A stretch of 59,129 bases of DNA from Candidatus Gastranaerophilales bacterium (GTDB lineage: Bacteria > Cyanobacteriota > Vampirovibrionia > Gastranaerophilales > Gastranaerophilaceae), in NCBI GenBank assembly GCA_944323395.1, contig CALUSI010000014.1, positions 1-59,129 on the forward strand. The letters are read 5' to 3'. The position numbers and the translations under genes were made by a program. The first letter of the stretch is position 1. Every line of letters begins with the position of its first letter. Positions 51,701 to 59,129 of this stretch are shown in pieces. The notes under the pieces are model-generated. The model had not been told where the DNA came from, made no database searches, and was given only the letters and a program-made list of their open reading frames with translations.

Positions 51701-51870
51701 AATATTGAAGACGGTGTGATACCGATTTGCAACATATGTCTAATTCTTTGAATAATGGTAAAAGTCTTTCCTGTACCTGGCCCTGCCAGCACCATTACCG
51801 GACCGTTGATTGTATTTATACATTCAATTTGTTTGGTATTTGGATTTATAACTGGTTTTATATCATTCAT
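48799..51870 (-). CDS. UvrD-family helicase fused to PD-(D/E)XK nuclease
   Basis: This 1023-residue protein has a superfamily 1A helicase (1-730) with Walker A GPGTGKTFTI (about 30-39), LTYSEAAANEM, FLVDEYQDTN (motif II), VGDDDQIIYEF (motif III), TLHGSKGREFEYVF (motif V) and FVGVTRAKHTLYLS (motif VI). The C-terminal RecB-like nuclease (780-1023) has GFIDRIEK and ELYDYKTGSA (catalytic Asp and Lys), and four cysteines (LNCPRNF, then CEYCNYKHLC) that likely hold a [4Fe-4S] staple as in AddB. It probably processes DNA ends in recombination. No AddB-like partner is adjacent, so a single-chain role is possible. AGG lies 8 bases before the ATG. Confidence 0.9.
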   Translation of the reverse strand: MNDIKPVINPNTKQIECINTINGPVMVLAGPGTGKTFTIIQRIRHMLQIGITPSSILCLTYSEAAANEMKARLVKEIGTIASAVTINTYHAFCNDVIKQYPNEFELLDGVTLIDEITKQSIMKETIEEVKPEVYRTKWGDAYYFIPELLKAVDEIKSNQVTKEEYFNTLKTHPAWQGKMNELIAEYTEREKKGKLVKTFLNNFESHRKKIAKAKEAWEIYEKYDIKLKQKNYIDFNDMINMVLEVFDSNEEFLKKVSSKYQYFLVDEYQDTNYSQNGIVFKLAEGANSENIFVVGDDDQIIYEFQGAKTDTLEKFLIKFPQTKVICLNENNRSTQNILDFSYKIISQDKTRLEYNEDFSKYNISKVLTAKNPQITPLNKKIQFYGFADIKQENNFIVKEIENIINSNNMHINKEGEKDLSKIAILTRENSELSTFASLLEAKNIQFQIKESKNIFDIKSTLVIYFYLKALLNYEFNGDKLFGLLLTEPFNFDNADYSYLLEQNKLNHKDLISNIKLGIENDYEWANPLRVKSFIQTFDSLISLKSNLNIKDLIIEVINRTGILDYFLNKEINRSENIYAIKKIIDEAQSFLYIKKGAWLGDFLEHLDTAFESNIPITIDKEDYTQNAIQLLTLHGSKGREFEYVFMPNLIAKKWEGKRVNNTMSLPIDKSDKKTDEDTQRRSEQLRLLFVGVTRAKHTLYLSYSNAIDTNPQELTTYLSEVIQDDNLIESYNHELEKQEYLLEVAQMLKKEPFDYAKAFKDELKARLENFIISPSTLNTYLNCPRNFLYSYVLNIKVLDKETSSANYGLVIHKTLQWIVQYAKENGQYPIKNDVIKYYEKNLSKEKFETEEKREEFRIRGIKCFDKYYKQILETPYTRIYSTEYSFNYVPFENHFLKGFIDRIEKNNDGTIELYDYKTGSAKSKSQIADGKDYENYLNQLRFYKYAYEIQNPNIQVTKAGLIFVEEPDSNFHINLTEEDNKIIETKIKYAYDNILNLNFKPELENKKACEYCNYKHLCKLADL

Positions 51871-52176
51871 AAAAATACCTGTTTATAATTAATATTATTA
51901 AATTATAGCATGTTTCATTATTTTCAAAAAATTAAAAATAATACTAAATATAAATCTTATTAGCCACTTGGGTTATATACAAGTTGTAAATTTTATAATA
52001 TTCTTAGACTATATCGTAATAAAACACTTTTTTTACAGGAAATTATAATAATTTTCTGTTTTTATTTTTCTAAATATATTATATGTATCAAAATTGTTAT
52101 AAAAACTATAAAATTAATATTCTTTCTTATATATTAATACTAGTTGGTAAATCCCTGTAAATAGAAAGAGATTAGT
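51871..52176. other. Divergent intergenic region, 306 bp
   Basis: This is the promoter region between the helicase-nuclease and the Na/Pi symporter. A minus-strand extended -10 is listed separately. On the plus side only weak candidates occur (for example TTGTTA near 52094 with AT-rich sequence after it). I see no hairpin, small reading frame or Pho-box-like repeat that I can defend. Confidence 0.5.
51902..51930 (-). promoter_or_regulatory. Extended -10 promoter of the helicase-nuclease gene
   Basis: On the minus strand TGCTATAAT gives an extended -10 (TATAAT at 51902-51907) 31 bases before the ATG. The -35 position at 17-base spacing is weak (TTTTTG), as is common with extended -10 promoters. 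Confidence 0.5.
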
Positions 52177-53958
52177 ATGGATTTATTTTCGATTTTGACG
52201 TTGATTGGGGGATTAGCTTTTTTCCTCTATGGTATATCTATTATGTCATCAGGACTTGAAAAAATAGCCGGAGGTAAACTGGAAAAATTATTAAAAAAGA
52301 TGACCTCAAGCCCAATAAAAGGTTTATTGCTTGGTGCCGGAATAACGGCGGTTATTCAATCATCATCAGCAACTACTGTTATGTTAATTGGTCTTGTAAA
52401 CTCAGGTTTGATGGATTTATCTCAGACAATAAGTGTTATTATCGGTACTAACATTGGAACAACAATTACCGCTTGGATATTAAGTTTAAGTGGTATCCAA
52501 GAAGGTGCTTCTTTTATACTAAAACTAATGAAACCTGAATCATTTACGCCATTACTTGCATTTATAGGTGTATGTATGATTATGGCTGCAAAAAGCAATA
52601 AAAATAAAAGTGTAGGTTCTGTAATGGTTGGATTTGCCATATTGATGTTCGGTATGGGATTAATGTCAAGTTCTATGGCTCCGTTATCACAGAATGAGGA
52701 CTTTAGAAATGCGATGATTGCTTTTACAAATCCATTTTTAGGATTTATTGTCGGACTTGTTATAACAGTTATTATTCAAAGTTCATCTGCTTCGGTTGGT
52801 ATTCTGCAAGCCTTGTCTATGGTTGGAGGTGTAACTTGGGGAGCTGCTATTCCAATAATTTTAGGTCAAAACTTGGGAACTTGTATTTCTGCGGTTCTTG
52901 CAAGTATTGGTGTTAGCACAAATGCTAAAAGAGTTGCTGCCGTTCATGTAATATTTAACTCAATTGGCGCTATTATATTATTACCTTTATTCTATCTCGC
53001 AAATGCTATTTTTAAGTTCGCTTTTGTTGATATGGATATAAATCCTGTAGGAATTGCCATTGTACATTCAACGTACAATATATTAACAGCTATAATGCTA
53101 TTCAATTTTATTAAGACTATAGAAAATCTGGCAATTAAATTTGTACCTGATACAAAGAAAGAAGCAGAGAAGAAAATTTTCTTAGACGAAAGATTATTAA
53201 ATACACCAACTCTTGCTATATCTGAATGTTTCGTAAAAACGGTAGAAATGGCTGAAATAGTAAGATACAACTATATAACTTCAACAAAGATGTTAAAAAG
53301 TTTCCATAAGAAGAAAGTTGATGAAATACAAGAAAACGAATCAACTATTGATACATTTGAAGATTATCTTAATTCATACTTATTAAAATTATCTGGAAGA
53401 GAATTAACTGAAGCAGATAATAATAAAATTTCACAAGTTATGCTTGCAATAGGAGACTTTGAAAGAATAGGCGATCATGCTACAAATATTTTAAAATATG
53501 CTGAAAAACTGAATGATTCAGATAATAAATTTTCAGATGAAGCTGTTGAAGAAATAAAAACAATAGTAGGAGCAGTATCTGAAATTTATGATATGACATT
53601 GGATTGCTATAAAACAGATGATTTAGAACTCGCTCAAAAAATTGAACCTTTAGAGGCTGTTATCAAGAAGGGTGTTAAAAGAGCTAAAAATAATCATATT
53701 CAAAGATTACAAAACGGTCAATGCAGTGCTGAAAAAAGCTTTATGTTCTCTGATTTGTTAAATGACTTGAGAAGAATAGCCGCCCATTGTGGAAATATTG
53801 CTACAGGGGTAATTCAGTTGCACGATATTACTTTGAATAAACACGAATATAATCATAGAAATAGAGATGAGGATATGGAATTCAAAAACAGATACAAAGA
53901 CTATAAATCAAGATATAAAGTTATAAAAAAAAATAAGGATACAATATCCGCAAAATAA
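52177..53958 (+). CDS. Na/Pi cotransporter with PhoU-like tail
   Basis: This 593-residue SLC34/NptA-family protein imports phosphate with sodium. Two inverted repeats each carry QSSSA (61-65 and 201-205), with GTNIGTTITAW and GQNLGTCISAV after them. Eight or so helices end near residue 320. The cytoplasmic C-terminal part (about 340-560) is a PhoU-like helical domain (FERIGDHATNILKYAEKL and LRRIAAHCGNIATGVIQ), the common bacterial fusion. It is the second phosphate importer in the window besides PiT/DUF47. GAAAGAG is about 7 bases before the ATG. A long terminator hairpin follows. Confidence 0.93.
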   Translation: MDLFSILTLIGGLAFFLYGISIMSSGLEKIAGGKLEKLLKKMTSSPIKGLLLGAGITAVIQSSSATTVMLIGLVNSGLMDLSQTISVIIGTNIGTTITAWILSLSGIQEGASFILKLMKPESFTPLLAFIGVCMIMAAKSNKNKSVGSVMVGFAILMFGMGLMSSSMAPLSQNEDFRNAMIAFTNPFLGFIVGLVITVIIQSSSASVGILQALSMVGGVTWGAAIPIILGQNLGTCISAVLASIGVSTNAKRVAAVHVIFNSIGAIILLPLFYLANAIFKFAFVDMDINPVGIAIVHSTYNILTAIMLFNFIKTIENLAIKFVPDTKKEAEKKIFLDERLLNTPTLAISECFVKTVEMAEIVRYNYITSTKMLKSFHKKKVDEIQENESTIDTFEDYLNSYLLKLSGRELTEADNNKISQVMLAIGDFERIGDHATNILKYAEKLNDSDNKFSDEAVEEIKTIVGAVSEIYDMTLDCYKTDDLELAQKIEPLEAVIKKGVKRAKNNHIQRLQNGQCSAEKSFMFSDLLNDLRRIAAHCGNIATGVIQLHDITLNKHEYNHRNRDEDMEFKNRYKDYKSRYKVIKKNKDTISAK

Positions 53959-53969
53959 TGAAAATAATG

Positions 53970-54008
53970 AACTCAAAAGGAATATATTAATTATATTCCT
54001 TTTGAGTT
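53970..54008. terminator. Long bidirectional terminator hairpin
   Basis: A perfect 17-bp stem runs from AACTCAAAAGG (53970) to CCTTTTGAGTT (ends 54008) around a 5-nt loop, with T- and A-rich flanks. It separates the symporter from the convergent polysaccharide genes. Confidence 0.85.
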
Positions 54009-54019
54009 TAAAAAATTTT

Positions 54020-54973
54020 TTAATCTTTGCTTTTCAATAAGTTAATATATCTTCTTTTTAGAATTGTTTCTCTGTAATTTTTTTTGTATTTTAGTATCTT
54101 TTCTCTTGAAAAAAGAAGTGAATATATAAAAATTTTATATAAACAAAGTATTTTTTTTCGTATAAATTTAAAGTTATTATTTTTTTGAGTTCTTTCAATA
54201 TTTTCTATTATTAGATTAATGTCATATTGAGTATTTCTTAAAAAATTTATAATTTTTTCACAGCGTTGTAAATTTATTGTATTATTTATAAAAAATAAAG
54301 ATCTTCGTTTAAGAAATGGAAACTTTTCAAATTTGCATATATCTGTTTCCTTTGTTTGTGGCCAATATTCAGTATCAGTTGCATATTTATCTAAATCAAA
54401 ACATACTGCATATTTAAATCCATTTTTTATAAAAAATGGAGTTTGTCTTTGTTCATGATATAAAACGGCATCTTTATAAGTTTGAATATTAGGCATTGTA
54501 TCATAATATTCTTTTAATACATTGCTTTTTAATAAAGAATTTCTATATGCAAAAAAGAAGCTTGGAATATGATAACCTTTAACCCAACCGCTATTTTCAG
54601 GAGCTTTCCAATGATATAGTCCCCAAAAATCACATTCTTTTTTATCTATTTTTTCAAACATTTCATTAAATGGATATATTGGTGCAAAACAAGTAGTGTT
54701 AAAAAGTAATACTTCATCATATTCTTTTAACTTATTCCATCCTATATTTTCTAGTCCATATTTATATGCATATGCATCCAGTCCTGTATTTTCTCTTATT
54801 TGTATATTGGGCGTGAATTTATTTAATTTTAATTTACTATCTTCTGTTATTTTTCCATTTACAACAACTAGCAGTTCATTTAGAAACGGCATTAGTTGTT
54901 CCAGAAAGTAACAAATATAATTATCTACAATTCCTTCTGAATCAAAAAATACACAAATGCCCAGCCTATTCAT
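54020..54973 (-). CDS. Rhamnan synthesis protein F-like (RgpF family), copy 1
   Basis: This 317-residue protein resembles the RgpF domain (PF05045), found in polysaccharide loci and thought to be a glycosyltransferase. Matching features are CVFFDSEGIVDNYICYFLEQ at the start, ENTGLDAYAYKYGL (about 78-91), EVLLFNTTCFAPIYPF and DFWGLYHW. The basic C-terminal 70 residues may contact the membrane. It starts 3 bases after the stop of the glycosyltransferase-GNAT gene, so it is the last gene of the minus-strand polysaccharide operon. The 57997 gene is a diverged second copy of the same family. The sugar moved is not evident. Confidence 0.8.
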   Translation of the reverse strand: MNRLGICVFFDSEGIVDNYICYFLEQLMPFLNELLVVVNGKITEDSKLKLNKFTPNIQIRENTGLDAYAYKYGLENIGWNKLKEYDEVLLFNTTCFAPIYPFNEMFEKIDKKECDFWGLYHWKAPENSGWVKGYHIPSFFFAYRNSLLKSNVLKEYYDTMPNIQTYKDAVLYHEQRQTPFFIKNGFKYAVCFDLDKYATDTEYWPQTKETDICKFEKFPFLKRRSLFFINNTINLQRCEKIINFLRNTQYDINLIIENIERTQKNNNFKFIRKKILCLYKIFIYSLLFSREKILKYKKNYRETILKRRYINLLKSKD

Positions 54974-54976
54974 TGT

Positions 54977-56815
54977 TTACTCCAAGATTTCTAATTGATA
55001 TCTGAAAAAAGTATCATCTTTTTCATTTGTTGGTTTAAACCCTATTTTTTCATATAAATTAATTGCTCGTTTATTTTGTTTTAGTACATCTAAATAAATT
55101 TTTTTTAAATGTAAATCTTGTATTGCATATTCTATTGATAATCTTAGTGCTTTTTCTCCAATTCCTTGTCCTCTTTTGTTTTCATTGTAAATATATATTC
55201 CCCAATCTGCTTCTTTACTTTTGTAATTTATGGAATGGAAATAAGTTACTCCTATATATTCATTATTATCAGATATCATAAATGCTATATTACGAGGATA
55301 AGTTTCTTTAAGGCTTTCTAACCATTGTTTATGAACATTTTCTTCTATATAAGGAATTTTAAAGTATTTTGCAACGTTTTTCGAATTTCTCCAGTTTCTT
55401 GTCTCCATTTGCAATTCATAATCAACATTTAGAAAATTTTCGAGTTTAATATCATCAAGAATTTCATTCATATATTTGATATATTTCTGTTTTACACAAT
55501 TACTTTCATAAGTATTTAACCAATAATTATAATTTTCATTTATTAAAGCTTCACGTTTTTGTGGATTATCAAGTAAATCTATAATTCCGTTTTTAAAATC
55601 TTCAACAGATTCAAACATATACGGATAATTAGGCGGCATATATTCATGAAAAGACCATTCAGGTTTTTCTTTGTTTATTTTTACTATGCTTGCTACCTTT
55701 AACCTCATTAAATCTATTTGAGTTAGCGCACTTGATACTGGGAAGCTATCAATGTATAAATCTGCTGCTTGGAAAAATTTTTCGTAATCCTTTGATAAAG
55801 GTGTTATTATTAGTCTTTTTCTTTCTTCTTCTGAGTCTGAAAATATATTGTCTATGATTTGTTCATGTCTTTTATCTAGATTTATCATAATAATATGTTT
55901 TAAATTTTGTTTATTTTGTAAGAGTTCTTTTATCATTTCAAAGTATTCTGATGAGCTTTCTTCAAAAAATTTATATATATCACCTCCTGATATAGTCATC
56001 AATTCATTTTCTCTAATCCGAAAATCTTCTCTTACTTTAGTTAATTCTTCTTTAGAATAATATTTTGTTTCGCCTTCTTCTAATGATTGTAATCCGATAA
56101 TTTTAGTATTATATAAGTGTCTTTTTTCATTTGTTATTTTTAATGTAGAGGGCATTCCTTCTAAAATCAAGTCTGAAAAAGTCATTCCTAAACATGGGTA
56201 ATGTGATGCGTGATTGAAAAATATTATTTTTATGTTTGTAGTTTTTTTAATTAATGATATAACCGCCGTTGCTGTTATGTCATCAGGGTGAATAAAAACA
56301 AATAATGTTTTTGCTCCAAAATTAACTATTTTATTGTATAAAAGAAAAACTTGTTTATTAAAAAATAAATAATTTTCATTTGCTCCATCTATTTTTGAAA
56401 ATTTTTCAATGGCTTTTATTTCCTTTTTTGCATTATTATTAGTAATATCTAATCTTGTAATAAATAAGCATTGATTATAATCATTTGCCATTGATTTTAT
56501 TAATGACTTTATACACTTTGTATGTCCGCCTGTTTCATATAATTCTGTTGCTAGATAAGCTATTTTATTCTCTGAAAAACCACTTAATTTAGTTGTTGGT
56601 GTTGTTATTAACTTAGAAATATCATCATCAAAATTTTTCATATCAAAATCTGAATTATTATTGATTCTTTCTGCTAATCTTGTAATATTGTTTTTTATTA
56701 GCCAAGTACAAATTCCTAATATATAAATTCCAACACCTTTTTTATTCTTTGAAATTTTAAATAAAGTAATATTGAAGAATTTTAATTTATTATTTTCCCA
56801 TCTAAAAATTTTCAT
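54977..56815 (-). CDS. Glycosyltransferase-like protein fused to a GNAT acyltransferase
   Basis: This 612-residue protein joins a GT-B-like glycosyltransferase region (about 60-450; KIAYLATELYETGGHTKCIK at the start, then FQAADLYIDSFPVS and a DLLDNPQKREALI tail) with a C-terminal GNAT acetyltransferase (about 470-612; YIGVTYFHSINYKSKEADWG and NKRGQGIGEKALRLSIEYAI, then KRAINLYEKIGFK). The GNAT part is like PseH/WecD enzymes that N-acetylate 4-amino sugars. The gene before it makes such an amino sugar, so one chain may acylate and transfer it. I start it at the ATG at 56815, whose TAATG overlap with the aminotransferase stop and GGAG upstream decide against a TTG at 56827. Confidence 0.75.
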   Translation of the reverse strand: MKIFRWENNKLKFFNITLFKISKNKKGVGIYILGICTWLIKNNITRLAERINNNSDFDMKNFDDDISKLITTPTTKLSGFSENKIAYLATELYETGGHTKCIKSLIKSMANDYNQCLFITRLDITNNNAKKEIKAIEKFSKIDGANENYLFFNKQVFLLYNKIVNFGAKTLFVFIHPDDITATAVISLIKKTTNIKIIFFNHASHYPCLGMTFSDLILEGMPSTLKITNEKRHLYNTKIIGLQSLEEGETKYYSKEELTKVREDFRIRENELMTISGGDIYKFFEESSSEYFEMIKELLQNKQNLKHIIMINLDKRHEQIIDNIFSDSEEERKRLIITPLSKDYEKFFQAADLYIDSFPVSSALTQIDLMRLKVASIVKINKEKPEWSFHEYMPPNYPYMFESVEDFKNGIIDLLDNPQKREALINENYNYWLNTYESNCVKQKYIKYMNEILDDIKLENFLNVDYELQMETRNWRNSKNVAKYFKIPYIEENVHKQWLESLKETYPRNIAFMISDNNEYIGVTYFHSINYKSKEADWGIYIYNENKRGQGIGEKALRLSIEYAIQDLHLKKIYLDVLKQNKRAINLYEKIGFKPTNEKDDTFFRYQLEILE

Positions 56816-57945
56816 TAATGTCTCCAAAAGTCCAGAACAGTAGATATAATTTTGTTAATGTCTTCTTTCCTTATATCATAATATAGCGGTAGTCTAACTA
56901 ATGTATCAGAAATGTTATTTGTTATATTCATTTTTGATCCTGTTTTACAATATTTTTTACCGGCGGGAGAACTATGGAGTGGAATATAATGGAAAGGAGC
57001 ATAGATGTTATTTTCTTTTAAGTATGAAATGAAATTGGTTCTTGTCTTTAGGTCATTAAATAAAAGATAAAACATATGTGCGTTATTTGTGCAATATTCC
57101 GGAATAATAGGACGCCTTACTTTTCCTTCTTTTTCTAAATTTTCAAATGCATTGTTGTATAAATTCCATACATATTTTCTTTTTTCTTGAATATCTTGTT
57201 CAATTTCAAGAATAGAATATAAATATGCAGCGATAACATCACTAGGGAGGTAAGAAGAACCTTTATCAACCCAAGTATATTTATCTACCTGACCTCTAAA
57301 AAATTTACTTCTGTTTGTACCTTTTTCTCTTATAATTTCAGCTCTTTCTATGAATTTTTCATTATTAGTTACAAAAAGACCACCTTCACCTGACATAATA
57401 TTTTTGGTCTCATGAAAACTAAAACACCCCATATCACCTATGGTTCCTAATCTTTTTCCTTTATATTTACTGTCAAATGCTTGTGCTGCATCTTCAATTA
57501 CCAATAAATTATATTTTTTGGCAATTTCTAATATTTTATCCATTTCACAAGCAACTCCTGCATAGTGAACAGGAACAATTGCTTTTGTTTTTTTTGTAAT
57601 GGCTTGTTCTATTAATGTTTCATCAATATTTAATGTATCAGGGCGGATATCAATAAAGACAGGTGTAGCACCAGCTAGTAGAAAAGCATTTGCAGTAGAA
57701 CAGAATGTATAAGAAGGCATAATTACTTCATCACCTGCATCTAAATCAGATAGTACAGCAGCCATCTCTAACGCTGCAGTACCAGAGTGAACAAGTAAAG
57801 CCTGCTTTAAACTATAGTTTTGTTTGAACCATTGGTTGCAGAGTTTTGTATATTTGCCATCTCCAGAAGCGTGCTTTTCTTTAAACACATCTAAAATGTA
57901 TTCTGTAGTTTTCTGCGTATGTGTTGGGACATTGAAGTTTATCAT
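56815..57945 (-). CDS. dTDP-4-amino-4,6-dideoxygalactose transaminase-like enzyme
   Basis: This 376-residue fold-type I PLP aminotransferase of the DegT/DnrJ/EryC1 group is closest in motif to RffA/WecE. HSGTAALEMAA binds the phosphate, VIEDAAQAF holds the ring Asp (D152), and SFHETKNIMSGEGG holds the Schiff-base K181. These enzymes convert dTDP-4-keto-6-deoxyglucose to dTDP-4-amino-4,6-dideoxygalactose with glutamate. Length is typical. It overlaps the next gene by one base. The order aminotransferase then GNAT fusion suggests N-acylated Fuc4N-type sugar synthesis for a surface glycan. The symbol wecE/rffA would be premature without substrate data. Confidence 0.88.
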   Translation of the reverse strand: MINFNVPTHTQKTTEYILDVFKEKHASGDGKYTKLCNQWFKQNYSLKQALLVHSGTAALEMAAVLSDLDAGDEVIMPSYTFCSTANAFLLAGATPVFIDIRPDTLNIDETLIEQAITKKTKAIVPVHYAGVACEMDKILEIAKKYNLLVIEDAAQAFDSKYKGKRLGTIGDMGCFSFHETKNIMSGEGGLFVTNNEKFIERAEIIREKGTNRSKFFRGQVDKYTWVDKGSSYLPSDVIAAYLYSILEIEQDIQEKRKYVWNLYNNAFENLEKEGKVRRPIIPEYCTNNAHMFYLLFNDLKTRTNFISYLKENNIYAPFHYIPLHSSPAGKKYCKTGSKMNITNNISDTLVRLPLYYDIRKEDINKIISTVLDFWRH

Positions 57946-57996
57946 AATCTTTCTCTTTTTATACTAATAATTTTTCAATTTGTAACTTTTTTATTA

Positions 57997-58884
57997 TCAT
58001 TTTAAATAATACCATTTACCTAGTATATAAATTCTATTTTCTGAAGAATGAAATTTTAATATTCTTTTTCTTATAAATGTAAAAAAGTTAAATATATTAA
58101 ATTTATTGGAGTTTTTTATTTTGTCTTTTTTTATTAATTGATAATTATATTTTGTATTTTTATTTATAAATTTTTTTAGCATTATTGGGTAATTTATTTC
58201 TTGTTGTCTTAATAGGACAATACTTCTTTTTAAAAATGGAAAATGCTCTTCTAAAATAATTTTCTTATATTTTAGTAAGAATGCAGATTCATTTTCTTTA
58301 CTTATTTTTGAATATACATCCCAAGATAATTTATGTCCTTCTAAAAATGTAGTTAATCCAATTTCATATTTTAATATAAGTTTGTATTTTGATTCTTCTT
58401 TTTTTATTGATGATATAAATTTTTCAAAATAATCTGAAAGAAAAACATTTCTTTTGAAAACAATAAAAAAACTTTGTATATGCGGAGGAATGTTACTATA
58501 TTTATTTCTCCATCCATTTTGTGAGGCTCCCCAAAAATCTAATTTTTTATTAGACATTTCATTAAACATATCTGTAAATGGAAATAAAGGTGCATAGCAA
58601 GAGTCATTCGCAAATATTAATTCTTCATATTCTGATAATAATTTATTATTAAGTGCATATAGATATCCTATTTTATACGAGCCAAAATCGTATTCCCCGT
58701 GTTTTTTTGCTATTGATTTTATTGTATATTCTTTTATTTTATCTAGTTCTTCTTCTTCTATGTTTGTGTCAGAAACAAAAATAATACTTTCTGCAACTTT
58801 TTTTAATTCTTTTAAATAAAAAATGACATAGTCATCAATTTTATTATCTGTTGAGTAATGAGCAAATATTGCAATTCTTTTCAT
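57997..58884 (-). CDS. Rhamnan synthesis protein F-like (RgpF family), copy 2
   Basis: This 295-residue second RgpF-like protein has the start IAIFAHYSTDNKIDDYVIFY, KHGEYDFGSYKIGY (about 80-93), ELIFANDSCYAPLFPF and DFWGASQNGW, matching the copy at 54020 motif by motif but otherwise well diverged. The C-terminal 60 residues are basic. It precedes the aminotransferase gene by 51 bases on the same strand, so it is probably in the same polysaccharide operon. The two copies likely act on different linkages in one repeat unit; this is inference from the pairing. Confidence 0.8.
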   Translation of the reverse strand: MKRIAIFAHYSTDNKIDDYVIFYLKELKKVAESIIFVSDTNIEEEELDKIKEYTIKSIAKKHGEYDFGSYKIGYLYALNNKLLSEYEELIFANDSCYAPLFPFTDMFNEMSNKKLDFWGASQNGWRNKYSNIPPHIQSFFIVFKRNVFLSDYFEKFISSIKKEESKYKLILKYEIGLTTFLEGHKLSWDVYSKISKENESAFLLKYKKIILEEHFPFLKRSIVLLRQQEINYPIMLKKFINKNTKYNYQLIKKDKIKNSNKFNIFNFFTFIRKRILKFHSSENRIYILGKWYYLK

Positions 58885-58934
58885 ATTATTAAATATCCAA
58901 TTTTTACGTAAACAAATTTTTATATATTATGTAA

Positions 58935-59123
58935 CTATATAACAATTTTAAATATGGGAATTTTTCCAAAAAGTAAATATTTAATCCTATTTCCAATTTT
59001 TACTTTCTTTATAATGGGGATAAATCCAAATAGGAATATACCAGAACTGTTACTTGGAAACGATGCATAATAAGGATATTTTTTATATAAAATATTTTTT
59101 ATTAAATTTTCTTTATCTTCCAT
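58935..59123 (-). CDS. Short protein or 3' end of a glycosyltransferase-type gene
   Basis: The frame encodes 62 residues from an ATG at 59123, but it stays open to the window edge, so this may be the tail of a longer gene. The repeated pattern FLFGFIPIIKK and YLLFGKIPIFKI resembles short beta-hairpin tags common at the ends of polysaccharide glycosyltransferases. There is no ribosome site within the six bases visible upstream. It reads in the same direction as the operon that follows. Confidence 0.45.
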   Translation of the reverse strand: MEDKENLIKNILYKKYPYYASFPSNSSGIFLFGFIPIIKKVKIGNRIKYLLFGKIPIFKIVI

Positions 59124-59129
59124 AATTGT

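Overview
The window is a compact, AT-rich bacterial chromosome segment. I estimate GC at roughly 30% from reading; it is not computed. The organism has an outer membrane: it carries lpxI and lpxB for lipid A, and a surface-polysaccharide block with RgpF-like proteins, a sugar aminotransferase and glycosyltransferases. It also carries a three-gene, ferredoxin-type glutamate synthase, a 2-hydroxyacyl-CoA dehydratase-type activase and many lineage-specific proteins. My best guess is a gut Cyanobacteria-related lineage (Melainabacteria/Vampirovibrionia, Gastranaerophilales). This rests on gene content and the look of the orphan families, not on a marker-gene tree. I see no insertion sequence, prophage, rRNA or CRISPR array. 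The genetic code looks standard.

Layout. 1-451 holds gene-free sequence, a terminator and tRNA-Ser(UGA). 497-5139 holds a glycosyltransferase, a LuxR-type regulator, two orphan proteins, rpiB and a REC-STAS protein. 5348-9054 is a tight three-gene unit: a membrane protein, a solute-binding protein and an NCS2 permease. 9293-12105 has two orphans and a GT-C-like membrane protein. 12102-19920 holds two neighbouring acidic proteins (452 and 2119 aa) that appear to share a repeated module. 20026-23841 is the glutamate synthase operon. 23939-24418 is a perfect 212-bp direct repeat; each copy looks like a small RNA gene with its own terminator. 24456-31596 has a large HEAGH metallopeptidase, mtaB and dnaE. 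31580-35510 has two HD-GYP proteins around a glycosyltransferase. 35641-40256 has lpxB-lpxI, a TSCPD protein, a PiT/DUF47 phosphate importer and a small sigma factor. 40535-47864 has a P/Q-rich HEAT-like protein, a HerA-like protein with a CarD-like tail, a coiled-coil orphan, the activase and a large orphan. 47870-53958 has an aminotransferase-like protein, a helicase-nuclease and a Na/Pi symporter. 54020-59123 is a polysaccharide locus read on the minus strand.

How the genes work together. There are two phosphate importers, each tied to a PhoU-like domain. Signalling is rich: a LuxR regulator, REC-STAS, REC-HD-GYP and GAF-GGDKI-HD-GYP, the last with a degenerate cyclase motif. The surface block probably makes and transfers an N-acylated 4-amino-4,6-dideoxysugar. 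Genes are tightly packed: four convergent pairs overlap at their 3' ends, and at one the two stop codons sit in the loop of a shared terminator hairpin.

Most unusual items: the acidic protein pair with its Y-G-E-x-x-F-L module; the metallopeptidase whose C-terminus resembles the catalytic domain of anthrax lethal factor; the twin RNA genes directly upstream of it; and the apparently leaderless glutamate synthase transcript.
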